A DNA stretch of 64,000 nucleotides from NCBI GenBank assembly GCA_964036045.1, contig OZ038387.1:56328427-56392426 (forward strand), given 5' to 3'. The position numbers and the translations under genes were made by a program. Source of the DNA: Eutreptiella sp. 'Long Island Sound 2002' (Eukaryota > Euglenozoa > Euglenophyceae > Eutreptiales > Eutreptiaceae). Numbering within the stretch: position 1 is the stretch's first letter; every line of letters starts with the position of its first letter. The notes below the pieces were generated by a model that worked only from the letters and a program-made list of their open reading frames with translations, did not search any database and was not told where the DNA came from. This document shows, piece by piece, positions 31,309 to 42,605 of the stretch.

Positions 31309-34300
31309 TGACGCGTTCCCGTTGGGGGCCTGGCCACAGGACGCTGCGGTGGACACGCACAAGCAAGCAGGCAGGCAAAGCACTGCGCTCACAGGGGCAT
31401 CATTACGCTCGTGTCATGTGACAAAGTGTTTCAGGATCCTTGCCACTCTGAAACAAGGGAACAAAAGTATGTACAGCAACACATCAGGATATGTACACAT
31501 GGGGTTAAGACTGGACTGGGGTAAGGGCATCACAGGGCAATAGACACTCAGTCCCAACTCATATCCCCATCCCAGGTCCAACCCTCTCAGTGGCTGGCAG
31601 GGGCGGGGGCTCAAACACAACCCATGCCCTACTCAGTCCAGACCCCGAAACCCTGCCAATAGGGGAGGGTGTCCCGCCCAGCCACAGGCGAGTTCCTGGG
31701 AGCCAAGGGGCTCCAAGGCGAATTGACGATCACTCCCCTTGCTCCCTTAACGGCAGGTCCCAACTCCACTCTGAGCGAGAGATATGGCCCCGCCATTATC
31801 CGCTAGGAGTTGGTAGCTGAAAATGGGTTGTTTCAGCCCATACTGATATTAGCTCGAAAAACTCCAAAATTGCCCCCTCGTCCGGACCCGCCAGAGGTAG
31901 GGACGAGGCAATTGACCCTATGCCCTTGGGGTACGAATTCCCTGGAGCCCTCACCCAACCTGGTTTCCTCTGAGGTCCCGGCATCAGGGCACCACGGGTT
32001 CGTCAAGTGGGGTCATAATGCGAAAAACACCAAAATTGGCATCATTCCCACGCGTGGCTCGCCCGGCCAGGGCAAGGCCAATGGGTCACAGGATAGGAGG
32101 CAGGACCTAGGGCATATATCTGAGTGCATAACCTGGAATTGGGTCCCGGCTCTCTATGGGCATAGAGATATGGGGCCGCCAATTGACCACACGGGGGGGT
32201 GAAATGGGGGTCCCAAAAGGGGGTCATTTTGGCTGCTCAAAATGAGCCAAAATCCGGGGTACCCCCAATGGTATCTCTCCACGCCGGCTTGGAGATCTGA
32301 TCCGCCATTCCATATGCAATCCAGCAGGAGTCCAACGAAGACTCCCATGCACTTGGCTCTCAAAGATCTCCATGCCAGTCGGCGTGGTGACAACCCCAAT
32401 TGGGTCCACAACTGCCAAAATGGCAAAATCGTCCACACTCACTTTGGGCTAGCACCTTGACGAAGGTTGCTCCGCTTCGCCCACGTGGTGTGCGAACCAT
32501 GGTGACCAATATCCATAACACCCATGTCATATACCGTCCATTGGTCCATGCGTCCGGCGTGCACGAGGGGGCTGAACATGGTGCACGGCGGCCAGAAAAT
32601 GTGGAAAATTGCTCAAAATGGCCCAAAATGCGCACACTCATGGGTGGGGCAAATGAGGTACATGCCCGACTTGGACCGGAGTGTGCCATAGGATTGGCAT
32701 CAAGTCATATGCGTCCAACATATCTTTTGGGCGTCGCCCAAACCCCTCTGGTTTTGGGAATGGCAGGGTCGCCAAGTGAGTCCATGATTTGGGATCGTCC
32801 CAAATCGCCAACATGGCGGCCACGGTATGCCAAGCCCAAGGGGAGTTGTTCGCCGGGTCCAAGATATGTTGGGCACCGAAGTATGTACTCTCATAACATA
32901 CTTGGGTCATGATGTCAATTGAGCGCAACGTGGAGATACACGGTCGCCACTTGACATCATGACGGGCAAAAAACAGCAAAGTTGGCGAAAAGACACGCAC
33001 AAGTGCCCTGAAAACTACACAAATATATTATAATATCTTCGGCTTGGATTGAGTAATCGACCAATCCTTCTAAACACAATGACTCGACACCAATGACCTT
33101 CGATTCCACATATGTGCTCCACTTGGGGCGCTTTGGAAGGCCGCACGCGCTGCCTCCCAAGTGGGCACATGCAAACATGGAATATTGCAAAAAACACACC
33201 TTGCTCGCAACGCATCGCTTCGGGAGCGCTCCACAAGCGTCCCTTCACGAAGGTTAGGCTTGGGAGTGTTGGTCCGGAGTACAATGCAGGGCCTCGTGCG
33301 ATATGGGGTGCATTGGCGGGTTAGTCTTGGAATGGTGCACCCGCCAAATGGGCACGTGATATGACACCAAATATGGCATACAACCCTACCCTCGCCTTCT
33401 ACACCCAACCTAGTGGCCTAGAATCAAAGTGTGCCTATATTCTAGAGTAACTTGAGTCCCTTAACCCGCATGCAAGTGCTTTGGTCGAAAATCGACCTCC
33501 TTTCGGAAAGCCGAATTTTAGCATGCACGCAAAATATATTGCCAATATATATATGGAGATCATATATGTACTATCCGGGGAAGACGAGTGATATGCCCCG
33601 GTCGTAGAGGCAAGCAAAGAGGGAGAAAACGCCAACTCAACATACTTCTACACGTACCTGGACGCCAAGTACGTGAGATTGCCCATTTCTTGGAAAACAC
33701 TCAAAGTAAATAACCCTTTGGGCCTATGGAGTTGGGATCCCTTGACCTCATCCTATGACTATGGGGGGCAAAACCTCATACACAGTGCCTATGAGGCACG
33801 TTAATTCGTCCTTGGGCGCTTGAACGCTAGTAACCCTTGTTATTCCACTTGGGGGTTCAAAGCGCCTTCGGCCGCCCAGATTTTCTGGGAAAAATCTGGG
33901 ACGCGATGCGTTTTATCAAGGAAAAAATTGCGGATCACTCGAAGAGTGTTTCAGTCTTAACTTCAAGAAAAATCGTTTTACAGAATCATCTAATGCAGCG
34001 CACGGAACGGGCGACGTCTGGCGGCGATTTCACGACAATTAGAAATCGCGGTAGAAATCGGGTATTTCACCGATTTCTAACCGCAAATCAACCAAGACAG
34101 TAAATTTATGGTAATTCCAGATCGACCTAATGGTTAGAAATCGGATTCCAGATTTCGCGGGTTAGAGAACAGGGATATCCCGCTGACAGCCGGTGTCAAC
34201 GGCGTCTGCACGGGTGTGAGAGCTCACAGGCCTCCGGGCCGTGGGCCATAACGGGTGTGACGGTTCACAGGCCTCCGGGCCATGGGCCATAGGTTCTGGG

Positions 34301-34310
34301 TACCGCTTCA
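31309..34310 (-). repeat. 5' LTR of LTR-A
   Basis: A 3,002-bp copy of the 3' LTR; starts TGAAGCGG at 34310 on the minus strand and ends GCGTCA at 31309. The following bases (AAAGCGTTTCACCGCC) do not start with TGG, so no conventional tRNA primer-binding site is evident; the primer may be atypical. Confidence 0.92.
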
Positions 34311-34392
34311 CTACTTAGCTAGGCTGACTGGGTATTGAACCAAGGACCTCTCAAAAAGAGGTGCTCCAGCCCCCTAGGGTGCATATTACTAG
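34311..34392 (-). other. tRNA-like fragment beside LTR-A
   Basis: On the minus strand GGCTGGAGCACC is followed by ACCTCTTTTTGAGAGGT (an anticodon-arm-like hairpin, TTT in the loop) and CTTGGTTCAATACCCAG (a T-arm with B box GGTTCAATACC). The 5' acceptor and D-arm half do not pair. A decayed tRNA-Lys-like gene or a tRNA-derived SINE head is possible. Confidence 0.4.
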
Positions 34393-34656
34393 GATAGCTA
34401 AGAATTCATGAGAAAACATAGATAAATTCATAGGCTCTGCCTTCAGTATATCAGTGCCTCAGCAACCAAGGAAAAGATGTTTTAGTGCCTATAGCTTGGG
34501 AATTCAGGGGTCCATACAATATCCTGGTTTAGCTTTGGGTTCCATAGGTCAAAATGTGTTATCACCCTTTTTGGGTAGGCCAATACTAAGATAAAAATGC
34601 ATGAGTGCTTAGAGCACCTCTGATGCAACTAAAGTATACCCTAAAGCATTGGAAAA

Positions 34657-34680
34657 GCACTTTTTCTTACTCCCCCCTTG
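34657..34680 (-). repeat. Isolated polypurine tract / family-B-like LTR start
   Basis: On the minus strand CAAGGGGGGAGTAAGAAAAA matches the polypurine tract-LTR junction of family-B elements (6318-6335 and 57497-57515). The sequence beyond it diverges, so it may be a related LTR cut short by LTR-A. Confidence 0.4.
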
Positions 34681-34699
34681 TGCTGTGGCGGCCACCACT

Positions 34700-35228
34700 G
34701 TCGCATTTTCAGGAAAAAGGGATTTTTTTCTTAGCCTTTCCTTCTTTTCGACACCTACTTTAAAATACCTATAGCTTCCTTAACACTGGAAAAGAGCGCT
34801 CTACCATGGCCAGCGACTCTTGCTGCATTGTTGATGACAATCTCCAACAGAAAAATCAGCCCTCTTTGCGCTGCCGGGGTTCCTGTGGCTTGGTGGAGTT
34901 AGTATAGGGCATGCAAAGACCATATGAATTTGCATCCCTCCCTCCAAGCTGCAGCGTAACACAACCCAACGCCAGACTCTCATAGGACGCTCGACCCAAG
35001 TCTCATTGAACCTGCTGGAGACACCTGTTCTGGTACTGGGGCGAGGGTGTGCTGATTTAATTAGAATTGCCCCTTGGAGGGGTCATGATTCTGGTTCAGT
35101 CTCCTGCTGCTGCTTTTAGGCCCGAACAGCGGCCTACTCAACGAGGCTTGGCGAGGAGGTCTGTACAACAGGGGTATGGGAGGATGAGTGTAAAACCGTT
35201 TTGCCTCCAAAATGAGCCTGCAAGGTCG
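34700..35228. other. Non-coding, with one copy of a 37-bp repeat
   Basis: No gene seen. TAAAACCGTTTTGCCTCCAA plus AATGAGCCTG at 35189-35225 recurs at 35839-35875, where it is followed by TTTTACACTCCCCCCCC, resembling the LTR start and polypurine tract of the neighbouring small LTR element. Confidence 0.5.
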
Positions 35229-38200
35229 GGAAAAAAACCCTTCCGTGGTTTTTTTGTTGTGTGCTGACTTGAATATTGGCTGCTCCAAAACCAAGTCCTC
35301 CAATGATAACCCAAGACACACGGCGAGACAAATCAATTCAACTTCAGTTTTGATCTCGATCGAAGTGCATAGTACTGAGATCGTAACGATCCCAAAGCAC
35401 ACTAAAACAATGTACATTACGGGCATCCACAATTCATGCATGTCGCAACACAATTACATTCCTACAAAATCAGATGTTTTTATAATAAAACAAAGCTTTA
35501 TAAAAGCTAATTCGGTGCACAAATCCGTGCGCGCGCATGCTCTGCAGTGCCCAAAAAGGCGGCATCTGCACTGCAATGCTAAACAGCATAATATATGGGT
35601 TTACGTAACATACATGTGTCAGTACAGCCAAGTACTGAGCACGATACCTTAATGAAAAAATAGCAATAAATATAACGAACCGCATCCTACAGCAAACAAA
35701 GGATTTCAGGCTTGTCCTCACCTTTACACTCCCCCCCCAAGCCCACACAGGGCCTGACCCAGGGTGGCTGAACCATACCAACCCAAAGGTGAGGCAAGAC
35801 GGTTTGGGTGGGTCAAAAAGCACTGCTTTGGGTGGCTGTTAAACCGTTTTGCCTCCAAAATGAGCCTGAAAGGTTTTACACTCCCCCCCCAGGCTCAGAA
35901 CTACCCTCCCAAGGGTGGCTCTGACCGGACAAAAAAAATGAAACCTGCAGGCTTTAAACCTACAATAGTATACACTATATTCTACATCAAGTCTGACCTA
36001 CATTGCCCTTCCAACAATGTAAGGCAACTACTTTTGTAGCCTTCTGCTTGACAAAAGTGCCCACAGGGTGGCGTGGGGTGGTATCTGGACCTATACCCAC
36101 CTGCACACCTCATTGGGTGTAAAAAGCTGTTAAGTGCTCATGGCACAAAACCTGAAGTGCTCATGGCACAGATAAAATTTACTTCAAAAATACTGTAACA
36201 AAACCTCTGCCTTTTCCCAACAAAAGCAGAAAAGCAAAAAGAAAAACCACTCTGCTTTTTCTCCAAGACAGAAGCAGTTAAAAAACAAAAAGACAGTCTG
36301 CTCACAAGCAGGCAGGTTCACAGCAAAACAAAAATGAAAAAACTGAGTAAACAGTAGTTCACTCAAAGTCCCAAGCAGGGTGTACCCCACCACTGCTCAT
36401 TAGAGATACAAAATAGTATCTACAACGAAAAAGAAAGCAAAGGCACATGTCAGTGCCAGCAAACAAGGCGCTTGGCGCCCAGACAGAGGCCAGACAGGAC
36501 CTCGTTGTGCATCTCAAATGTACATGCCAGGGAATCTAAATCAGATCCCTGCATATATGAAGCCCAACAGGTGATACACTGTGCAAGGCACAGTGGTTGG
36601 CAAAACACAGCGCTCGTAGCGCCGAACTTTGATAAAACAGAGCGCTCCAAGCGCTCGACATACGCGCAGGGTAACAGAGCGCTCTCAGCGCTCAAAAACT
36701 TAAAGAAAAGGGTTGTACTCGTTCGTGGGGGCCAAGCATTGACCCCAGGCTGAACGGGGTGGACACATCCTCTTCAACGAAGTAGTCCTTTCACTTGAAT
36801 ACCCCACCATTGAACGTATAGCTTCCAAGAAAAACGCAGCAGCCCTGCGGCGCTGTACAGCTCGTCCTCCTCTTCGGCCACGCTCCCTCACGCGTCCGGG
36901 TACCTTCCCCTTGGCTCTGTTTGAAGCGTCCCCGTGGTTTCGTTCTTCTTCGCTCGCCTGAGCTCTTGGTTTGAGTCTGGCGACGTCATTCATGGAACTG
37001 CTTCGCGCTACCCATTTTTCTTGGGCTGGTGGGTTTCGTCTCGTTTGCAACTCCTCCGCTCGGCGCTCATTTCTTTTGTCCTCGGTTGGACTGCGCGAAG
37101 AGGTCGGTGTTAAAAGTGTCAGTATCCTTTTTAACTCAGACAGTGACTTCTCTACCGCCGTAAGTGTACCTGAATGGTCTGGTATTGGCGTCGCATCAGT
37201 GAACTCTTTTTGACTTTTTGGCGTCGAGCCTGACTTCCTCACTTCATTCGGCGGTGCTCTCGTCTCCTTCACGCAATACTTGTCCGTATTTTTCGTGTCA
37301 CACGTCTTTGGCTTCTTCCTCATTACGGTCGCGGCCAATTTCAGCTGTGCGGCGAAGGTAGAGAAAAGCTGCTGGAAGCGATAGCCAAAATTTGCGTAGA
37401 GGCGTGCCGACAGGTTCTCCCGCTCATACCTCAACCTTTTTCGAATTTTGAACTCTTCACTGACCTACTCGTTGACCTGCACGTCAAACTCTTGTTCTTT
37501 TTCGCCTTTTGTCACTCCGGTTGTTCCAAATCCTTCAACAGTCTCCAGTTTGGCTGCAACTGAACGTGGCGGCGATGGTGCAGGCCTTCGGGAGGCTGGC
37601 GGTGGTCTTGACGGCGCTTGGTTGCCTAAGCAAAGTTGTATTGACAGCGGCCGTAACCCATCAGGGTTGTTTCGTGGCGTCGGGGTTGTGGATCTGCAGT
37701 ACTCTTGAGTCATCATCTTCGGCCGTTACGATCTTCTGGAAAAAACCCCTTCCGTGGTTTTTTTGTTGTGTGCTGACTTGAATATTGGCTGCTCCAAAAC
37801 CAAGTCCTCCAATGATAACCCAAGACACACGGCGAGACAAATCAATTCAACTTCAGTTTTGATCTCGATCACAGTGCATAGTACTGAGATCGTAACGATC
37901 CCAAAGCACACTAAAACAATGTACATTACGGGCATCCACAATTCATGCATGTCGCAACACAATTACATTCCTACAAAATCAGATGTTTTTATAATAAAAC
38001 AAAGCTTTATAAAAGCTAATTCGGTGCACAAATCCGTGCGCGCGCATGCTCTGCAGTGCCCAGAAAGGCGGCATCTGCACTGCAACGCTAAACAGCATAA
38101 TATATGGGTTTATGTAGCATCCATGTGTCAGTACAGCCAAGTACTGAGCACGATACCTTAATGAAAAAATAGCAATAAATATAACGAACCGCATCCTACA

Positions 38201-38237
38201 GCAAACACAGGATTTCAGGCTTGTCCTCACCTTTACA
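35229..38237 (-). mobile_element. Small gag-only LTR element with 500-bp LTRs
   Basis: Direct repeats 35229-35728 and 37738-38237 (each 500 bp, nearly identical) flank 2.0 kb. On the minus strand each LTR starts TGTAAAGGTGAGG. Directly upstream of the 3' LTR is a polypurine tract GGGGGGGGAG (35729-35738), which fixes the orientation. The interior has one frame (36700-37716) and no pol motif, so the element depends on others. The left LTR end (TTTTTTTCC on the minus strand) is not CA and no target duplication was found, so exact outer borders are uncertain. Confidence 0.65.
36700..37716 (-). pseudogene. Gag-like ORF of the small LTR element
   Basis: A single frame of about 338 codons broken by a TAG at 37465-37467 (VNE-stop-VSEEFKIRKR). 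The first part is Pro/Arg/Ser-rich. After the stop comes a helical segment (LSARLYANFGYRFQQLFSTF), a charged middle and a basic stretch (GRVRERGRRGGRAVQRRRAA). Basic and polar composition and position between LTRs suggest Gag; no zinc knuckle or named domain is visible. Confidence 0.4.
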
Positions 38238-38819
38238 ATGAGGGACGAATCCACGCAAACGCGAAGCAACAACACCTAAATCCGTCAAATGACATCCTAT
38301 AATTTTTCTGGAGGCACACACCTGGACAGAGTCCAATTGTGCATCAAATGCACATTTTTATAAAATTTGTAGTCATCTCTCGATTTTTTAAATCAAGAAA
38401 TTCTTACGCAAAAAAGGCGGCGAGCAGGAGCGGCTCCTAGCGAAGCGCCGGAAAATAAAGAATTATTAAGATTATAAACGTATGTTACGCAGAATGACGA
38501 AAATTATGAAACATACATAAATACACAAACATAAAGATTGCACCCACATTGACAGTAAGAATTCAAGATTCCAGATTTCAAAAATCAACAGAAGAACTTC
38601 GGTGAATCAGGTATAAACCACAGGTGTGCTCGTCTCGTATGCAGCATGCACATTGCTCGTCTCGTGTCTCGGTGAATGTGCCTTGTAGCAGCGCTAACAA
38701 ACGATAGTCAATAGAGGGATAGATTAGAAAGATTGCAGATGATTAGAGGTAAGTCCAGAGTGATTAGACATACACAGATATGCATAGCGTCGTTTCTCGC
38801 TTGTATCTCGCTTTTCCTT
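38238..38819. other. AT-rich non-coding stretch
   Basis: No coding signal. It lies where the 3' end and 3' LTR of the minus-strand element B2 should be, but I could not match it to any LTR in the window. Confidence 0.3.
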
Positions 38820-41817
38820 CACCTTGCTTCACTCTCCAGCGGTGAGTAAGGTAGGTAAGCCCAGGTGGGGCCACCCCCTGGTGGAGTTTGTGATTGTGGG
38901 TAAGATTTGTAGGAAAGAGATTGGTCCCAGTCGCCAGGTTCAGAAACTCGTGCATGCTCGTGCATTCACACACGCATTAAAGGGTAGGCCACGCGAAATG
39001 CGCACGGTAAACCTTGTTTAGGTTACCCAGGGGCTTCACCCCACGTTCTATAAGAGAACAGCTGGAGCTTCTTGAGCTTGCTTCCTTGATAGGGGCGTTT
39101 GTGGACAGCGTATTATAGGGCCATCTGAGAAGCGTATAATACGTGGAGATGGTCTTGGTTCCTCCGCTGCAAACGCTGCTTCATCCGCCTTTGCTCTTCA
39201 GGTGAAAAGGCCAGGGTGGACTGGTGCAGTCCCAAGCCGTGCTAAAATATACGGCGCTGATCACACAAACAACAAGCTACGGCTCAGCCAGGAGTGGCAA
39301 GCATAGCCCGACATCTTCAACATTCGCGCTGTGCACGCAACAAGAGCACCCCTTCCCTCCAAGCCCTAGCAGGGAAACGCGTTGTGGCGTCCCTGTTAGG
39401 CCACAGAAGCTTAGTGGCTCTGTGTTTTCTTGCAATCTCACAGGTGAGCCGCTAGGGCTCTTGTCTTCATCTTCAACGCCACCGAGTAGAGAGTGCGTGT
39501 AGGAGTGGTAGTCCTGAGTGGGGGCTTGAACCAGTTGCAGAAGTGCTCGCCCACCAGGATGGTGCCACTGTAGGGTGTGTAGTGTAGTGGTGTCTCCTGT
39601 CCTGCTAGCTTTTCCACGTGGGCAGGGGAGTGCGTTAGCTTTTCGCCTTTAGCAAAAATGGGGGTTTTGTATGCCCTTAGCACACTTGGTCACCCCTCCC
39701 CTCTAGTAGGTAGGGCTTTTGCCGTCTTGCCCCAAGGATAGGCGCCAGCACAGAAATTGGGCGCCATAGGAGTGGTAATAGTAACTGACCAGGACCTTCG
39801 GTCCGACATCAGCGAAGCCCGTTCATTCGGGAGCCACGCCTGGGAGAGAGGTGAGACACACACAGACATACGTAGCACACTGAGGGGTAAGGTTCAGTCC
39901 CTAGCTTTAGTCTTGGAGGCAAGAGTGTCAGCGAGCCTCAGCAACTCACCAAGGTTGTTGGGGGACAAGTAGTCTACCACAACTGAGTTTAGGCGTCCCT
40001 CAGGTAGAACAAACGCAGAGAAGGGCTCCCAGGTAGCCTCTTTGACTCCAAACCCTTCCCAGAGGCTGAGGAAGCACCAACCCTGGCGATAGCGGTGGCG
40101 TAGGACAGACTTCGCCAGGTAGAAGCCCTCCTTAGCCATCTCTTCGGCGTTTATTTTTTTGGAGTTCCCCTTCAACTTCCATAGGGCTGGCAACCCCTTG
40201 TAGGTCTGGGGCGGCGATATCCTCGTCGTTCAGCTCCCACTCTTCTCCACAGAGGTCTTCAGGATCATAGTATTGCTTCAGGTGTTGAGCAGCGCACACC
40301 AGGATCCCCCCTAGACGGGGAGAACACCGCACAGTTATACGGTGTCCATCCACAGATAGAATCTTGTAGGGCCCGAAGTATGGGTCATCGCTGGTAGAGC
40401 GTGCCCAGGCGGGTAGTTGGCTGTGGTGCACCAGCACCCAGTCCCCCTCTTGGTAGGTGGCCGGTACTCGATCGGTGCTTGTTCTTCTTGTTCCACTGTC
40501 GCTCCCTCACTCTCTGGAGCATAGCCTTGGCCTTGTCCACCTTCGCTTGTTGCTCTTGGACCCATTCGCCCACGGAAGAATGGGTGGATAGGGGGCATGT
40601 AGGAACCACACCGGGCGCCCTAGGAATAGCTCATGGGGCGAGTAGCCAGTAGCCGAACTCTCTTGGGAGTTCATCATCACGGATATGACCGGGAGTAGTC
40701 TCAACCAGTCTCTGGTGCGTTCAATTTTGCACCATATCCTTACATTCTCCTTGAGGACACGAATCTGTCGCTCACATAGGGGGTTGCTCGTGTGAGAGTA
40801 GGGAATCCCCGTAGACACCTGGACATTGAGGGATCTCAAGACCCTCTTGTACCAGCCGGTATCTGAGCGTACTCGTACGTCCTCATCGGAGTTGATCTCC
40901 TTGGGCGCCCCATAGACACGAAACCACTCTTCCAGGAGTATCTTGATAGTCTCCTCCCCGGTAATGTGCTTGGTACATGGGAACACCCTAGTAAACCTGG
41001 TCAACCACAGGTTACCACGAGGGCGAAGTCATAGCCCCCGAACTTCGGCATCTCCGTGTAGTCCACGTATAGAACACTGTTAGCACAGTGAGGGGTGGGC
41101 AGGGTCAAGTAGAGACCTCTGTCCCTGATATCCCCTGGTTTGCGGGACCTACACGGGCACTTGTCCACGATACGCTGGCGGGTTTTCCGCAGTTGGTCGT
41201 CAGTCCACGTAGTGTGGAACCACTGCTTGAATAGCCTCAGGGTACGGTCAGCACCCACATGACCGCTGGACTCATGGGTCCACTCCAGCAGCGCTGGGAC
41301 TCTGTCACTGGGTACCACGATGCGGTCCTTGTGCCGGAGGTAGCTCTTGTCCCTCTTCCACTGATCTTGGTTGACCAGGAGGGGTTCAAGGCGTTTCTCC
41401 AGGCGCTTGCAGATATCCTCAAAGTCCTTCAGGTACTCCGATTGTTGGAGTCCATCCAGGGGGCGTATCATAGTCATGTTGAGGTCCAAGTGGACGTCCA
41501 TACGGCTGACCGCCTCCTTAGCCAGCGCTTCAGACCGGGCACCAATCAGGGCGTCGAAGTTGTTGCGGCTGATGTAGTCTGCACACTCGTTCTTCACTCC
41601 CTGGATATGGTGTACCGTCAGCCGTAGTTGGCTGAGGTAGGTCGACCAGCGCCGAAGCTTGGCCTTCTCAGGTGGGGGACCCTTCTGGAAAGTGCGGACC
41701 GGCTCTTGGTCGCACAGCCAGACCACAGGGTTATTCCCCAACAGTTGTGCTTGTGAGGATAGCACCAGCATACCCGCGAGCAATTCCTGCTCATAGGTGG
41801 AGTAGTTCCCCCTGGCC
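38820..41817 (-). mobile_element. Family-B Ty3/Gypsy element B2, 3' part (RNase H to 3' non-coding)
   Basis: It continues, on the minus strand, the pol frame that breaks off at 58217: W-N-Q-A on one side and R-G-N-Y-S-T-Y on the other rejoin when B1 is removed. It contains the end of RNase H, integrase, chromodomain and about 1 kb of 3' non-coding DNA. That part matches 55840-56200 of B1 in inverse orientation (CACGTATTATACGCTTCTCA and CTGGGCTTACCTACCTTACT). Similarity to B1 ends near 38820. Confidence 0.85.
39894..41817 (-). pseudogene. RNase H end, integrase and chromodomain of B2
   Basis: On the minus strand: RNase H C-terminus (WLCDQEPVRTFQKGPPP, VKNECADYISRNN), an H2C2-type region (WTHESSGHVGADRTL ... 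CPCRSRK), then the integrase core with Asp in YVDYTEM, Asp in INSDEDVRVRSDTGWY and Glu in SNPLCERQIRVLKEN. A frameshift near 41003 and others near 40500 break the frame. The C-terminus has a chromodomain (YLAKSVLRHRY, FLSLWEGFGVKEATWEP). It is homologous throughout to B1 at 52880-54846. Confidence 0.85.
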
Positions 41818-42528
41818 AGTAAGAAAAAGTCACTGCCTTGTCTTTCTTGGAGGACTTGATCCAGGCCAAGCCCCCTTTAAAACCCTTTTGTTGATGCTAA
41901 GACTAACTTAAGTATTTTTATCACTCTTTTGAAGCTTAAAGTACACTTTCTCAAAGTAACTAGGGTTGTAACACTAGCCCCCCATGAAGTTCACCCCTAC
42001 CACTCAACTGAGCGGAGGTATCTTCCTTCATGGGGGATATACCCAAATAAAATAGGCATTTCATGCTTTAGGCCTTGGAGGTTAAGCCTAGTGGTCTCCC
42101 ACCCCAAGACCCCTATACTCAATTGTTACTACCACTTCATGTGGTTCTACTTTTTAACTGTTTCTGAATTCAGTTGCTTGGCCAAGTCATATTCTGTGTC
42201 TGGCCTGACACCTATGCCCCACATTCCTAACCAGCACCATTTCACGCAAAAGAGTGCACATGAAGTGCTTGATGCTATCTTTGAGGCTAGAGTCAGCCCA
42301 GTTTTCATATAAAATCTTTTGTATTATCCATTTGTGATTGAATCTTTGTGTTTATACCTGCTTTCTCTATCTGCAGTCCTTCTGTGTCACACTGGATTTC
42401 AAACTATTCATTGATTCGATCCAAATCCTGTTCTTGCTCTACTTGCTCCTTTGGTTTTGGGATTTCACCATCAAAAACCTGCAGGATTTCATCACAATCT
42501 ATAGGGCACTAATCAAGGACATCTTTCC
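41818..42528 (+). repeat. 5' LTR of B1
   Basis: Starts AGTAAGAAAAAGTCACTG and ends CAAGGACATCTTTC. Ends are not TG...CA; the short inverted repeat is AAGAAA/TTTCTT. It contains a possible core promoter-poor region; no TATA box is obvious. Confidence 0.92.
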
Positions 42529-42540
42529 GGTAGCAGAGGC
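42528..42540 (+). promoter_or_regulatory. Primer-binding site of B1 (initiator-Met tRNA-like)
   Basis: CGGTAGCAGAGG immediately follows the 5' LTR and resembles the common TGGTATCAGAG site complementary to the 3' end of initiator tRNA-Met, with two mismatches. Confidence 0.6.
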
Positions 42541-42605
42541 AAACCCTGAGAACCTTTCAAACCGACTCTGACCAGAAGCACAAAAAAAGCACACTGAAAA
42601 GCACA

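Larger units (their letters stand above)
17222..34310 (-). mobile_element. LTR-A: complete 17-kb chromodomain Ty3/Gypsy retrotransposon
   Basis: Two ~3.0-kb direct repeats (17222-20220 and 31309-34310) bracket an 11.1-kb interior. On the minus strand the LTR starts TGAAGCGGTACCC and ends GGGAACGCGTCA, the canonical TG...CA. A polypurine tract adjoins the 3' LTR. Order of coding regions on the minus strand: coiled-coil gag region, gag, protease, reverse transcriptase-RNase H, integrase, chromodomain, hydrophobic ORF. Flanking 5-mers (CGTAC left, CTACT right) are not identical, so no target duplication is evident; old decay or rearrangement could explain this. Several in-frame stops make this copy unlikely to be active. 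Confidence 0.93.

Noticed and set aside
17222-34310. Target duplication for LTR-A
   Set aside because: The bases flanking the two LTR ends (CGTAC, CTACT) are not identical at 4-6 bp; claiming one would be forced.
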